From positions 3,224,001 through 3,288,000 of the forward strand of contig NZ_OCSR01000002.1 of assembly GCF_900230185.1 (NCBI RefSeq): DNA of 64,000 nucleotides. Direction: 5' to 3'. The DNA is from Burkholderia sp. OK233 (GTDB lineage: Bacteria; Pseudomonadota; Gammaproteobacteria; Burkholderiales; Burkholderiaceae). Positions 42,556-51,077 of this stretch are shown here, piece after piece. Each line of letters begins with the position of its first letter. Within the stretch, counting starts at the first letter, position 1. The translations under genes were made by a program, and so were the position numbers. A model generated the notes under the pieces. The model did no database searches and was not told the origin of the DNA. It saw nothing but the letters and a program-made list of their open reading frames with translations.

Positions 42556-44523
42556 ATGAGCGATACGATTCGTCTGGACGGCCGCGTGCTGTACCTGTCC
42601 CCGGACCCCGCGGTGATCGAGGCGCAACTCGCCGGCGAAAATTTCACGCGCGCCACCGCCGGTGCGCTGCGCGATAACGTCTCCACCGACGAAATCACAC
42701 CGGTCACCGTCATGCTCACCTATGACGAACGCCTCGGCCAGTATCCGTACGTCGGCTTCAAGGCAGGCGAGCGCATGCCGATTGGCCGCCATGCAGTCAA
42801 GAAAGGCGGCTTCCAGGTGACGGTGGCGGGCAAGCGCTACGGCAAGGGGTCGTCGCGCGAATCGAGCCCGTTGGCGGAGTTGTCGGCGGGTATTCGCCTG
42901 ATCGTCGCGGAGAGTTTCGAGCGTATCTATCAGCAGAATTGCGACAACATCGGCATTCTCACGACCACCGATTTCTCCGTGCTTGATCGTCTGATCGCGG
43001 GAGAGGCGGTGCCGATCGACGAGTTTCTCAAGGGGCGCGATGCGCTCACGCAGCAGATCATTCGCAGCGGCGGGTTGCTTGCGTACAGCAGGTTCGCGGA
43101 CTGGCCGGCGCCGCGTGTGCGGGAAGTGGCAAACGTGGCCAACCCAGCGAATGTGGCAAGCACCGGAGAGCCGAAGACGCTGGTCGAGAAGATCATCGAG
43201 CGCCATCTTCATCCCGGCATTGAAAGCGCGCAGCGCGGCGACGGCGTGTTCATCGCCGCCGATTGGCGCTTCAGCCACGACTACTTCACCGGCATGTGCG
43301 CGCATCTGATGCATCGCACGTTCGGCAAGCCCGCGCCGCTGCATGCGCCGGATCACATCATCGCGTTTCAGGATCACCTGGTGCTCGCTTCGCAAAGCAT
43401 TCCGCATGTTCGCGACGGATTGCTGCCGGGCGTTGCCAATCTGATGGAAGGGCACACGTCGTTCTCGCGCGACTATCCGGTGCGGTCGCACGGCGCGCTC
43501 GACAACTCGCCGGGTTCCGAAGGCATCTGTCATGCGTTGATGGCCGAGCAGTACGCATTGCCGGGGCAGGTTGCATGCGGCACCGACTCGCACACGCCGC
43601 ATTCCGGCGCGCTCGGTTGCCTCGCATTCGGTGCGGGCGCAACGGAAATCGCCAATAGCTGGGTGACGGGCTACGTGCGCTGCAAGGTGCCGGAGACCTT
43701 GCGCATTGAAATCGACGGCACGTTGCGCGACGGCGTTACCGCGAAGGACGTTGTGCTGCACCTGTTGCAGATGGACGCGATCCGCTCGGGCGGTGCGATC
43801 GGCCTCGTGTTCGAATACGGCGGCGCCGCGGTGCGCGCGATGTCGATCGACGAACGCGCCACGCTGACCAACATGGTCGCGGAACTGGGCGGATTCACAG
43901 GCATCGTGGAGCCGGACGAACGCACGGTGGCGTTTCTGAAGGAGCGCCGCGGTGTCGATTTCACCCTTGAAAACTGGATGAAAAGCGATGCCGGCGCCAC
44001 GTATCGCGACACGATCCGCATCGACGCCACCGCCATCGAACCGATGCTTGCGCGTCCGGGCGATCCGGGCAACGGCGTGCCGGCGCCGCAACTGGAGCAG
44101 GACGTCGCGATCGATATCGCGTATGGCGGCTCGTGTACGGCGGGCAAGCGCGAAGACTTCGACTTCTATCACGAGGTATTGCGCTGGGGCGTGGAGCAGG
44201 GCATGCATGTGCCCGACGGCACACGTCTCTTCCTGCAATTCGGCACCATGGCCGTGCGCGCCTATTGCGAGAACCAGGGCTATTTGCCGGTTTTCGAGCG
44301 CGCGGGCGTGACGCTCGTGATGCCGGGCTGCGGTTCGTGCGCGAACTGCGGACCGGGGCAGTCGGCCGATGCGAACGAGGTGACAATCAGCGCGATCAAC
44401 CGCAATTTTCCCGGCCGCTCGGGGCCGGGCAATGTGTGGCTCGCGAGCCCGTACACCGTCGCGGCGAGCGCGCTGGCCGGAAAAATCACTACCTTCGAAC
44501 AATTGAAGCGCGCCCGCGGCTAG
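42556..44523 (+). CDS. Aconitase/isopropylmalate isomerase-family enzyme with swivel domain first
   Basis: The 655-residue protein is a permuted fusion. Residues about 1-165 are the LeuD/aconitase swivel domain (FKAGERMPIGRHAV, GKGSSRES at 97-104, ESFERIYQQNCDNIGI). Residues about 195-650 are the LeuC-like catalytic part (GVANLMEGHTSFSRDYP, VACGTDSHTPHSGALG, CGSCANCGPG) with the three cysteines for a 4Fe-4S cluster. Normal aconitases have the swivel at the C-terminus. It should isomerise or hydrate a tricarboxylate, but the substrate is not identifiable. AAGGAG precedes ATG 42556. A LysR gene before it and an MFS gene after it suggest a small uptake-and-use cassette. Confidence 0.85.
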   Translation: MSDTIRLDGRVLYLSPDPAVIEAQLAGENFTRATAGALRDNVSTDEITPVTVMLTYDERLGQYPYVGFKAGERMPIGRHAVKKGGFQVTVAGKRYGKGSSRESSPLAELSAGIRLIVAESFERIYQQNCDNIGILTTTDFSVLDRLIAGEAVPIDEFLKGRDALTQQIIRSGGLLAYSRFADWPAPRVREVANVANPANVASTGEPKTLVEKIIERHLHPGIESAQRGDGVFIAADWRFSHDYFTGMCAHLMHRTFGKPAPLHAPDHIIAFQDHLVLASQSIPHVRDGLLPGVANLMEGHTSFSRDYPVRSHGALDNSPGSEGICHALMAEQYALPGQVACGTDSHTPHSGALGCLAFGAGATEIANSWVTGYVRCKVPETLRIEIDGTLRDGVTAKDVVLHLLQMDAIRSGGAIGLVFEYGGAAVRAMSIDERATLTNMVAELGGFTGIVEPDERTVAFLKERRGVDFTLENWMKSDAGATYRDTIRIDATAIEPMLARPGDPGNGVPAPQLEQDVAIDIAYGGSCTAGKREDFDFYHEVLRWGVEQGMHVPDGTRLFLQFGTMAVRAYCENQGYLPVFERAGVTLVMPGCGSCANCGPGQSADANEVTISAINRNFPGRSGPGNVWLASPYTVAASALAGKITTFEQLKRARG

Positions 44524-44659
44524 AATGCTGGCCGGACCTTGCGGCCCGGCATCGTGGTGCGTGTGACACACGAAAGTACCCAAGGACGGCACAAGACCGG
44601 CCGCGGCGAGCATCATCGTGCATCGCCTGAATGACCTGCATCACCAGGAGACAAACAAT

Positions 44660-46129
44660 ATGGCATCCCCCGATCACGCTGGGTCCGTCGCGCGCAGCGC
44701 TGGCGGCGCGGCGTCTTCCGCAAGCGCGACTGCCGCGGCGTCCGCTGCATCTACCACGCTCGACGCCGGCAGCATCTCCGCGCGCCTCGACCGGCTACCC
44801 GCCACGCGTTCCATCTGGAAGCTGGTGGTGCTGCTGAGCCTCGGTTTCTTCTTCGAACTGTACGACCTGCTGTACTCGGGCTACGTCGCGCCCGGCCTCG
44901 TCAAAAGCGGCCTGCTGACCGCGACGACGCATGGCCTGTTCGGCTCGACTGGCGTCGCAAGTTTCATCGCCGCGTTGTTCAGCGGGCTGTTCATCGGCAC
45001 GATCGCGTGCGGATTCCTGGCGGATCGCTTCGGGCGCCGCGCTGTGTTCACGTATTCGCTGCTGTGGTACACGGCGGCTAACGTCGTGATGGCGTTTCAG
45101 GAAACGGCGACGGGTTTGAATTTCTGGCGCTTCGTGGCGGGGGTTGGCATCGGCGTCGAACTCGTGACGATCGGCACGTATATCTCGGAGCTGGTGCCCA
45201 AGCAGATTCGCGGCCGCGCTTTCGCATGCGAGCAGGCCGTTGGTTTTACGGCAGTCCCAGTGGTGGCTTTTCTCTCTTATCTATTGGTGCCGCGCACGCT
45301 GTTCGGCCTCGACGGCTGGCGCTGGGTGGTGCTGATCGGCGCACACGGTGCGCTGTTTGTCTGGTGGATCCGGCGCGCGTTGCCGGAAAGCCCGCGTTGG
45401 CTTGCACAACAGGGGCGTCTCGCCGAAGCCGATCGCGTGATGAGCGGGCTCGAAGCGAAAGTACGCAGCGAATACGGCCGTGAACTGCCGCCGCCGGCGC
45501 CGCCCGCGCCGGTCGCGCCGCGCGGCAGCTTCCGCGATATGTGGGTGCCGCCGTACCGCAGCCGCACGCTGATGATGACGATCTTCAATATCTTCCAGAC
45601 CGTCGGTTTTTACGGCTTTGCGAACTGGGTGCCGACGCTGCTGATCAAGCAGGGCATTACGATTACCGCGAGCCTGATGTACTCGAGCGTGATCGCACTG
45701 GCCGCGCCGATTGGTCCGGTGATCGGCCTTTTTATCGGCGACCGCTTCGAGCGCAAGACGGTGATCGTGGTGATGGCGGCGGTGAATATCGTGTGCGGTT
45801 TGTGGTTCAGCCAGGCGTCCGGCGCGGTGTTGCTGGTGAGCCTCGGTGTGTGTCTGACGCTTGCGGGCAACATCATTTCGTACAGCTACCATGCGTATCA
45901 AACTGAGCTTTTTCCGACCAGTATCCGCGCGCGGGCGGTGGGCTTCGTCTATTCGTGGAGCCGCTTCTCGGCGATTTTCACGGCCTTTCTGATCGCAGCC
46001 GTGTTGAAGCACTTCGGGACGACTGGGGTGTTTGTGTTCATCGCCGGGGCGATGTTGATCGTCATGCTGGCGATCGGCTTGATGGGGCCGCGGACGAAGG
46101 GACTTGAGTTGGAGAAGATTTCCAGGTAG
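44660..46129 (+). CDS. MFS transporter, sugar-porter/acid symporter-like
   Basis: The 489-residue protein has a long Ala/Ser-rich N-terminus, then 12 membrane segments with FFFELYDLLYSGYVAPGLVK, ADRFGRRAVFTYS and ISELVPKQIRGRAFACEQA. The RxGR-type loop and PESPRWLA place it in the sugar-porter-like group of the MFS. AGGAGA precedes ATG 44660. It follows the aconitase-family gene by 136 bases on the same strand and probably imports that enzyme's substrate. Carboxylate or sugar acid is most likely. Confidence 0.87.
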   Translation: MASPDHAGSVARSAGGAASSASATAAASAASTTLDAGSISARLDRLPATRSIWKLVVLLSLGFFFELYDLLYSGYVAPGLVKSGLLTATTHGLFGSTGVASFIAALFSGLFIGTIACGFLADRFGRRAVFTYSLLWYTAANVVMAFQETATGLNFWRFVAGVGIGVELVTIGTYISELVPKQIRGRAFACEQAVGFTAVPVVAFLSYLLVPRTLFGLDGWRWVVLIGAHGALFVWWIRRALPESPRWLAQQGRLAEADRVMSGLEAKVRSEYGRELPPPAPPAPVAPRGSFRDMWVPPYRSRTLMMTIFNIFQTVGFYGFANWVPTLLIKQGITITASLMYSSVIALAAPIGPVIGLFIGDRFERKTVIVVMAAVNIVCGLWFSQASGAVLLVSLGVCLTLAGNIISYSYHAYQTELFPTSIRARAVGFVYSWSRFSAIFTAFLIAAVLKHFGTTGVFVFIAGAMLIVMLAIGLMGPRTKGLELEKISR

Positions 46130-46228
46130 TCGAGCGTGGGCAGTTGTCGCGTGCCGTCGGATAACGACTATCAAAATCTGGGACGCTGCTGTTTGACCTG
46201 GCGCACTTGCTGAAAAAATGTCGAATGA

Positions 46229-47491
46229 TCACCACACGATTCGCGTCTTTGGAAGAGCCGCTTTGAGATCGTCGACGTTCCTGGCCTGGGTGCCATACAG
46301 AACGAGCTCTCGCAGGCCAGTGAGCCCTTTCAGCGCGTCGACGTCTTCGACAGGGGTGTTCGCAAGGTAGAGTTCTTGCAAACCGGTCAAACCTCGCAGT
46401 GGATCGATGTTTCGAACCCTGGTGCGAAAGAGATTGAGCATTCGCAGGCTTTTCAGGTCTGTCAGCGCCTCGATGTTCTCGACTCGTGTGTCGGCGAGAT
46501 TGAGCCTTTGCAGACGGGTGAGCCCCTTCAATGCATCGATGTTCGTCACTTGCGTGCGAGCGAGCACCAGCGTGTCCAGCTGGAGCATGCCCTGCGCCGC
46601 GTCGATATCATCGACCTTCGAGCCGTCCAGCACGAGTGTCCTGAGCGAGGACATTCCTTTTAGTGCGTCGATGTCCCGCAGCGGCGTGTTCGCTAGATAG
46701 AGCGCTTGCAGACCGCGGAGCTTTTTCAACTCACTGATGCTGTCGATCTGGGTTTCGTTGAGGTCGAGCGTCTGCAAGGAGGCGAGCTGGCTGAGTGCGT
46801 CGACGTTCCGGACGTTCCTCGCGCCCCCGAGTTTGAGCGTTTCCAGATGAGGCAAATCTTCGAGCGGATTGAGATCGCGAACCTGTGTATCCCGCAGGTC
46901 GAGTTCTCGCAGATCGCGCAGGTTCTTGAGCGCGTCGAGATTCGAGACGCGGGTATCCCAGAGGTTCAGCGATTGCAGACCGGTCAGCCCTTTTAGCGCG
47001 GCGATGTTTTCGACTTCGGTGCGACGGAGCACGAGCCTTTTCAGCGAGTGCATTTCCTTCAGAGCGTCGATGTTCCAGACGGGCGTGTCCGTCAGGTCAA
47101 GCGATTCCAGATCGTCCAGTCCCTTCAGCGAATCGAGGTTATCGATCTGGGTTCCTCCCAGATTCAGTTCGATCTTGCGGTCGGAATTCTTTAGATGTGG
47201 TAAAGCGGCCGCGACCTGAGATGCCGTCATTGTCGGTTTCGCCCGCAACGCCAGGCATTCCGAGTCGGGCGTGGCTGTCGACGCGTCGCTGTCGTTGCAG
47301 GTGCCTTTGATGAATCCCAGTTCGCTTAGCGCCCGTTCATCCGGGCTCTTGTGGAACGGGTTGAAGATCAGCAGCAAAATGCCGAGCAACAGCACGATTG
47401 CGCCGCCGATGGCCCACGGCTTGATGATTCGCGGCAAGGACGTCGGACCTTCAGCGGTTGAGTTCGTGGTTGACGGCGGGGTTTCGGGCAC
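46229..47491 (-). CDS. Membrane-anchored leucine-rich-repeat protein
   Basis: The 420-residue protein has a short cytoplasmic N-terminus, one membrane helix (AIGGAIVLLLGILLLIFNPF, about 32-50), a linker with two cysteines, and then 14 near-identical 22-residue leucine-rich repeats to the C-terminus. Typical units read LKGLTGLQSLNLWDTRVSNL and LKGLTRLQRLNLADTRVENI; one unit has an extra residue (ARNVRN). The repeats would form a curved solenoid outside the inner membrane, a shape made for binding a protein or peptide. I recognise no family beyond SDS22-like bacterial LRR proteins. Partner and role are unknown. Confidence 0.85.
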   Translation of the reverse strand: MPETPPSTTNSTAEGPTSLPRIIKPWAIGGAIVLLLGILLLIFNPFHKSPDERALSELGFIKGTCNDSDASTATPDSECLALRAKPTMTASQVAAALPHLKNSDRKIELNLGGTQIDNLDSLKGLDDLESLDLTDTPVWNIDALKEMHSLKRLVLRRTEVENIAALKGLTGLQSLNLWDTRVSNLDALKNLRDLRELDLRDTQVRDLNPLEDLPHLETLKLGGARNVRNVDALSQLASLQTLDLNETQIDSISELKKLRGLQALYLANTPLRDIDALKGMSSLRTLVLDGSKVDDIDAAQGMLQLDTLVLARTQVTNIDALKGLTRLQRLNLADTRVENIEALTDLKSLRMLNLFRTRVRNIDPLRGLTGLQELYLANTPVEDVDALKGLTGLRELVLYGTQARNVDDLKAALPKTRIVW

Positions 47492-47573
47492 GGCGGGCTC
47501 CCTTAGTACAGGCTGCCTCCTTTATACACGAAGAGCGGGGGTGCATTCCGCCCAGGCAACGTCGCTCTTCGCG

Positions 47574-47744
47574 CTACGCGTGAGAGCCAGCGACAGGTTC
47601 TGCCAGCTTGGCGTCGTAGCTCGAATGAATGTGCAAGTGCTTCTTGTCCGGGAACGCGTAGTTGTAGGCTTTGCGAAGGGCAAGCGAAGCCTTGTGAAAT
47701 CCGGAGAGGATCAGCTTCTGCTTGTTCGGATAGCCCGGGCTGGT
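47574..47744 (-). pseudogene. Unidentified gene remnant
   Basis: A 56-codon minus-strand frame bounded by stops reads like real protein (LILSGFHKASLALRKAYNYA, then FPDKKHLHIHSSYDAKL) but has no start codon or ribosome site. It looks like the tail of a lost gene. The remaining 47492-47805 gap holds nothing else that I can support. Confidence 0.3.
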
Positions 47745-47805
47745 CTACTGCCAGGAGGCGGCATTCAATGTCCACAGCTCCCAGCTTTTTCTGCACTTGC
47801 CTTTC

Positions 47806-48984
47806 TCACTCCTCGGGCGAGTGCACCGTCGTCCATGCGCCCTCGGCCTGGCTGGACCGTACCGCGGCGTCGACGAAACACATACCCCGGACGCCATCCG
47901 TGACGCCTGGCACCTGGCTCGCGTATGGGTCCGCGCTACGGTTCTCGAGCCGGGCGCGAATCAATTCAGCCGCATCGCTATAGATATTCGCGAAGGCTTC
48001 CAGAATTCCTTCCGGTTGCCCCGCTTTCACGCGCGTCGCACGCGACGCAGCCTCGCCAAGCCACGTCTCGCCGCGCCTGAGCGCAAAGTGAGGCGCATCC
48101 TGTGGCCGGATCATCAACTGGTCCGGTGCCTCCTGCTGCCACGCGAGCGACCCGGTAGTGCCATATACGCGGATCTGAAGACCCTGCCTGTTTCCCGCTG
48201 CAACGAAGCTCGCCCAGAGCATGCCGCGCGCGCCCGAATCAAAGCGCAGCATCGCGTGCGCGTTGTCATCCGATTCGCGGCCAGCGACCATCGTGGTCAA
48301 TTCGGCGGCGACCTCCGTGACCTCGAGGCCGGTGATGTAGCGCGCCAGTTGATGTGCATGAGTGCCCACGTCCGCCAGTACGGCCGACGCGCCCACGTTG
48401 GCTGGGTCGGTCCGCCACATCAGGCTTTTGACGGCCTGCGTCTCCAGTCTGCGCACACCGAATGCCGCTGCGTGTTCGACCTGCACGAGCCTCACCTCGC
48501 CGATCTCACCAGCCGCAATCCGGCTGCGGGCCTCGCGCACCATCGGATACCCGCTGTAATTGTGCGTGAGGACGAAGAGCGCGTTGCGCCGCTCGATCTC
48601 GGCGGCCAGATCGCGTGCTTCGGCAACGTGTGTCGCGAGCGGCTTGTCGCAGATCACCGCAATACCGGCCTCGACAAATGCGCGTGAAGCCGGCACGTGC
48701 AGCGCGTTCGGCGCCATGATTGCAACCGCGTCGATGCGATCTGGACGCGCCGCTTCTTTGCGAGCCATCGTCGCGAAGTCCGGATACACGCGGGCAGCGT
48801 CGATACCGTACGCGTCGGCGCTCGCCCAGTTGCGCTGCTCGTTACTGGAAAACACGCCAGCTACGAGTTCGAAGTGTCCGTCGAGATGCGCCGCGTATCG
48901 GTGCGTCGAGCCGATGCCTGAGTCCAGACCGCCGCCGACAAATCCAAGGCGAAGTCGGTTGGCCGGATTTTGAATGCGTCGCAT
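47806..48984 (-). CDS. Gfo/Idh/MocA-family NAD(P)-dependent oxidoreductase
   Basis: The 392-residue protein has an N-terminal Rossmann motif LGFVGGGLDSGIGSTH, the family signature VICDKPLATHVAEA with its catalytic Lys, and HNYSGYPMVREAR and DVGTHAHQLARYI in the C-terminal domain. Members oxidise or reduce sugars, cyclitols and related hydroxyacids. It is the last gene of a five-gene operon led by the IclR regulator, 25 bases after a second oxidoreductase of the same superfamily. The substrate is not known. Confidence 0.9.
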   Translation of the reverse strand: MRRIQNPANRLRLGFVGGGLDSGIGSTHRYAAHLDGHFELVAGVFSSNEQRNWASADAYGIDAARVYPDFATMARKEAARPDRIDAVAIMAPNALHVPASRAFVEAGIAVICDKPLATHVAEARDLAAEIERRNALFVLTHNYSGYPMVREARSRIAAGEIGEVRLVQVEHAAAFGVRRLETQAVKSLMWRTDPANVGASAVLADVGTHAHQLARYITGLEVTEVAAELTTMVAGRESDDNAHAMLRFDSGARGMLWASFVAAGNRQGLQIRVYGTTGSLAWQQEAPDQLMIRPQDAPHFALRRGETWLGEAASRATRVKAGQPEGILEAFANIYSDAAELIRARLENRSADPYASQVPGVTDGVRGMCFVDAAVRSSQAEGAWTTVHSPEE

Positions 48985-49009
48985 GCTGTGTCCTCTCCAA
49001 GGTTTGTCT

Positions 49010-50074
49010 TCAGACGGCGACGCTCGAGCGTCCCGTATTCACAATGACTCCGGTGCGGGTTGCTTCCGCGATAGCCTCGACGATGCGCAGATTCTGGATG
49101 CCGTCATACACGGTGACGAGCGGTTGTGCGGTCCCCGCGATCACATCGCAGAAATGCGCGAGTTGCTTTTCAAGCGGATCGGCGCGGACCATCTCGGCCA
49201 CGCCGGTCTCGAACGGCTTGAACCAGGAGCGGTCTTCCTTGCGCGCGTATGTTTTGAGGCGCATCGTCGGCACCGAAAGCGACCCCATGTCGCCGGCGAT
49301 GACATAGCAGTCCTCGTCGTCGTAGGTCGGATAGTCCATGTTTTCCTGCGATGTCTGCTCCCAGCTGCGCGGTGAACCCGCGGTATCCGAAAGCAGGAAC
49401 GTGCCGAGCGCACCGTTTGCAAAGCGCAGACCGATGGCGACCGTGTCTTCCACCGCAAACCCGCGTGTCGCATTGGACGACTGCGCCTGCACGGCGATGA
49501 TTTCTCCGCACAGCGAGCGCAGATTGCCGATCTCATGGATCATGTTGATCAGCACAGGCCCACCACCGGGCCCTCGCCGCCACGGCGCGATGTCGAAGTA
49601 GTCGTCCGGTTTGTAAAAGATGGCGCTGCCCATGACGCCGACCAGCTTGCCAAGCCGCCCTTGCTGGATGATCTCGCGCGCTTTTGCGAGGATCGGACTG
49701 TGGGCGCGGTGATGTCCCACGAGCATCGGCACCCTGGCGCGTTCGGCCACGTCTCTCAGACGCTCGCCTTCTTCCACAGTGTGGGCGACCGGCTTCTCGA
49801 TCAGCGCCGGCACACCTGCGGCGACGCACTCAAGCGCCTGCTCAACGTGAAGATGATTCGGGGTAGCGAGAATGACGCCGTCCGGGCGGGCCCTTTCGAA
49901 GAGTTCGCCAAGTGAGCGAAAGAGCGGAACGCCGGCCTTGCCAGCAACTTCCACGGCGGATGGACTTGGGTCGACGATGGCAGCAAGCTGGCAGCGGTCG
50001 CTGCTTTGAATCAGTTCGATATGACGGCGCCCGATGGCGCCTGCGCCGGCAACGGCGAGTTGAACTTGTCTCAC
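49010..50074 (-). CDS. Gfo/Idh/MocA-family oxidoreductase
   Basis: The 354-residue protein has Rossmann motif VAGAGAIGRRHIELIQ, ATPNHLHVEQALECVAAGVP, the EKPVAHTVEEGERL signature with catalytic Lys, and NMIHEIGNLRSLCG. GTG 50074 (VRQVQLAVAGAG) is the only start that places the Rossmann strand at the N-terminus; GGAAAAG lies upstream. It lies between the TIM-barrel gene and the other oxidoreductase in the IclR operon. Two such dehydrogenases in tandem suggest successive oxidations of a polyol or cyclitol ring. Confidence 0.88.
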   Translation of the reverse strand: MRQVQLAVAGAGAIGRRHIELIQSSDRCQLAAIVDPSPSAVEVAGKAGVPLFRSLGELFERARPDGVILATPNHLHVEQALECVAAGVPALIEKPVAHTVEEGERLRDVAERARVPMLVGHHRAHSPILAKAREIIQQGRLGKLVGVMGSAIFYKPDDYFDIAPWRRGPGGGPVLINMIHEIGNLRSLCGEIIAVQAQSSNATRGFAVEDTVAIGLRFANGALGTFLLSDTAGSPRSWEQTSQENMDYPTYDDEDCYVIAGDMGSLSVPTMRLKTYARKEDRSWFKPFETGVAEMVRADPLEKQLAHFCDVIAGTAQPLVTVYDGIQNLRIVEAIAEATRTGVIVNTGRSSVAV

Positions 50075-50139
50075 GATAGTTCTGCTTTTCCGTAACGAAT
50101 GTTCGACGACGCCTCGTTGCTCTACGAGCCAGGGAAAGA

Positions 50140-50985
50140 TCAGGCCGGACCGTATGTCGCATCGAGCACGGCTAGCGTCGCTTCGCGAAGCTTCAGCGCA
50201 CGCTCGGTGGCTTTCGCCGTCTTCGCCCAATTCTCCATCGGCACTTCGATGCTGATCGGAATATCGTCTGGCAGCGCGCGCAAAATGCCGGCGAGGTCGA
50301 GGTCGCCATTGCTAGGCATCAGCCGCTCGGCGCGTCCCTGATAGAGCAGCGTTTCCAGATCCTTCGGACGCTCGGCAGGCGCATCGCAGAATTGCAGATA
50401 GCGGAAGTATTCACGTGGCAATGCGCGTAGTTCGTCGGTCGTCGAGCCCGCACGATCGAAGTGGATCGGATCGATGAGCAGCCCGGCATTCGCTCGGCCA
50501 GCAGCCTTCACGATACGTGCACCCTGGATGATGTTTTTCGCGTCGGTCCACGGCATCGGTTCGATCGACGGCGTGAGTCCCAGGGGTGCCGCGAGGTCGC
50601 ACAGCTTCGCCAGGTTATCGGCCGTGCGTGATTCGTCTGGGTCGTTGCCGGCGACGAGCACATAGCGCGCGCCGAATTCGGCCGACGCTTCGAGCATCGC
50701 CTTGTAGTCGGCTACGTTGGTGTCAGGCTTCAGCCGGAGGATTTCGCCATCGAGCACGCCAATACCGGTGTCCTTCAGGACGGCGAGCGTCTCGCGTTTC
50801 AGCGGTGTGTCGTCAATGAAGTCGTAACGCACTTCCGTGTCGGTGGCAGGAATGAAACGCAAACCGACGAAATCGTAGCCGGCCTCGGCCGCGCACTGGA
50901 CCATTCGCGGCGGAGTCAATTCGATTACCGTCAGTGCGGCAAGCGAGATCGGGCGGCGGTTGCGCTTGGACTGTTGCTGTGACAT
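50140..50985 (-). CDS. TIM-barrel sugar phosphate isomerase/epimerase-family protein
   Basis: The 281-residue protein belongs to the xylose-isomerase-like TIM barrel family (AP endonuclease 2 superfamily): MVQCAAEAGYDFVGLRF, GARYVLVAGNDPD, SIEPMPWTDAKN, LLIDPIHFDRAG and YLQFCDAP supply the Glu, Asp and His metal ligands. Relatives include 2-keto-myo-inositol dehydratase and 3-dehydroshikimate dehydratase. ATG 50985 has GGAG seven bases upstream. Its place between a flavoprotein and two dehydrogenases makes a role as isomerase or dehydratase on an oxidised cyclitol likely. Confidence 0.87.
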   Translation of the reverse strand: MSQQQSKRNRRPISLAALTVIELTPPRMVQCAAEAGYDFVGLRFIPATDTEVRYDFIDDTPLKRETLAVLKDTGIGVLDGEILRLKPDTNVADYKAMLEASAEFGARYVLVAGNDPDESRTADNLAKLCDLAAPLGLTPSIEPMPWTDAKNIIQGARIVKAAGRANAGLLIDPIHFDRAGSTTDELRALPREYFRYLQFCDAPAERPKDLETLLYQGRAERLMPSNGDLDLAGILRALPDDIPISIEVPMENWAKTAKATERALKLREATLAVLDATYGPA

Positions 50986-51077
50986 GTGCATCTCCATTTA
51001 CGGGAGTTTATGAGCCGGCCCGCCGAAGTTTCGTTGCGGCGTTGCGCTAACTCGCATAGGGCGGCGTAGCGTCGCCA

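Noticed and set aside
42382..44616. Very long minus-strand open frame (744 codons) opposite the aconitase gene
   Set aside because: It is rich in Arg, His and Ala with no domain or signal; such antisense frames are common in GC-rich genes. The plus-strand gene has clear motifs.
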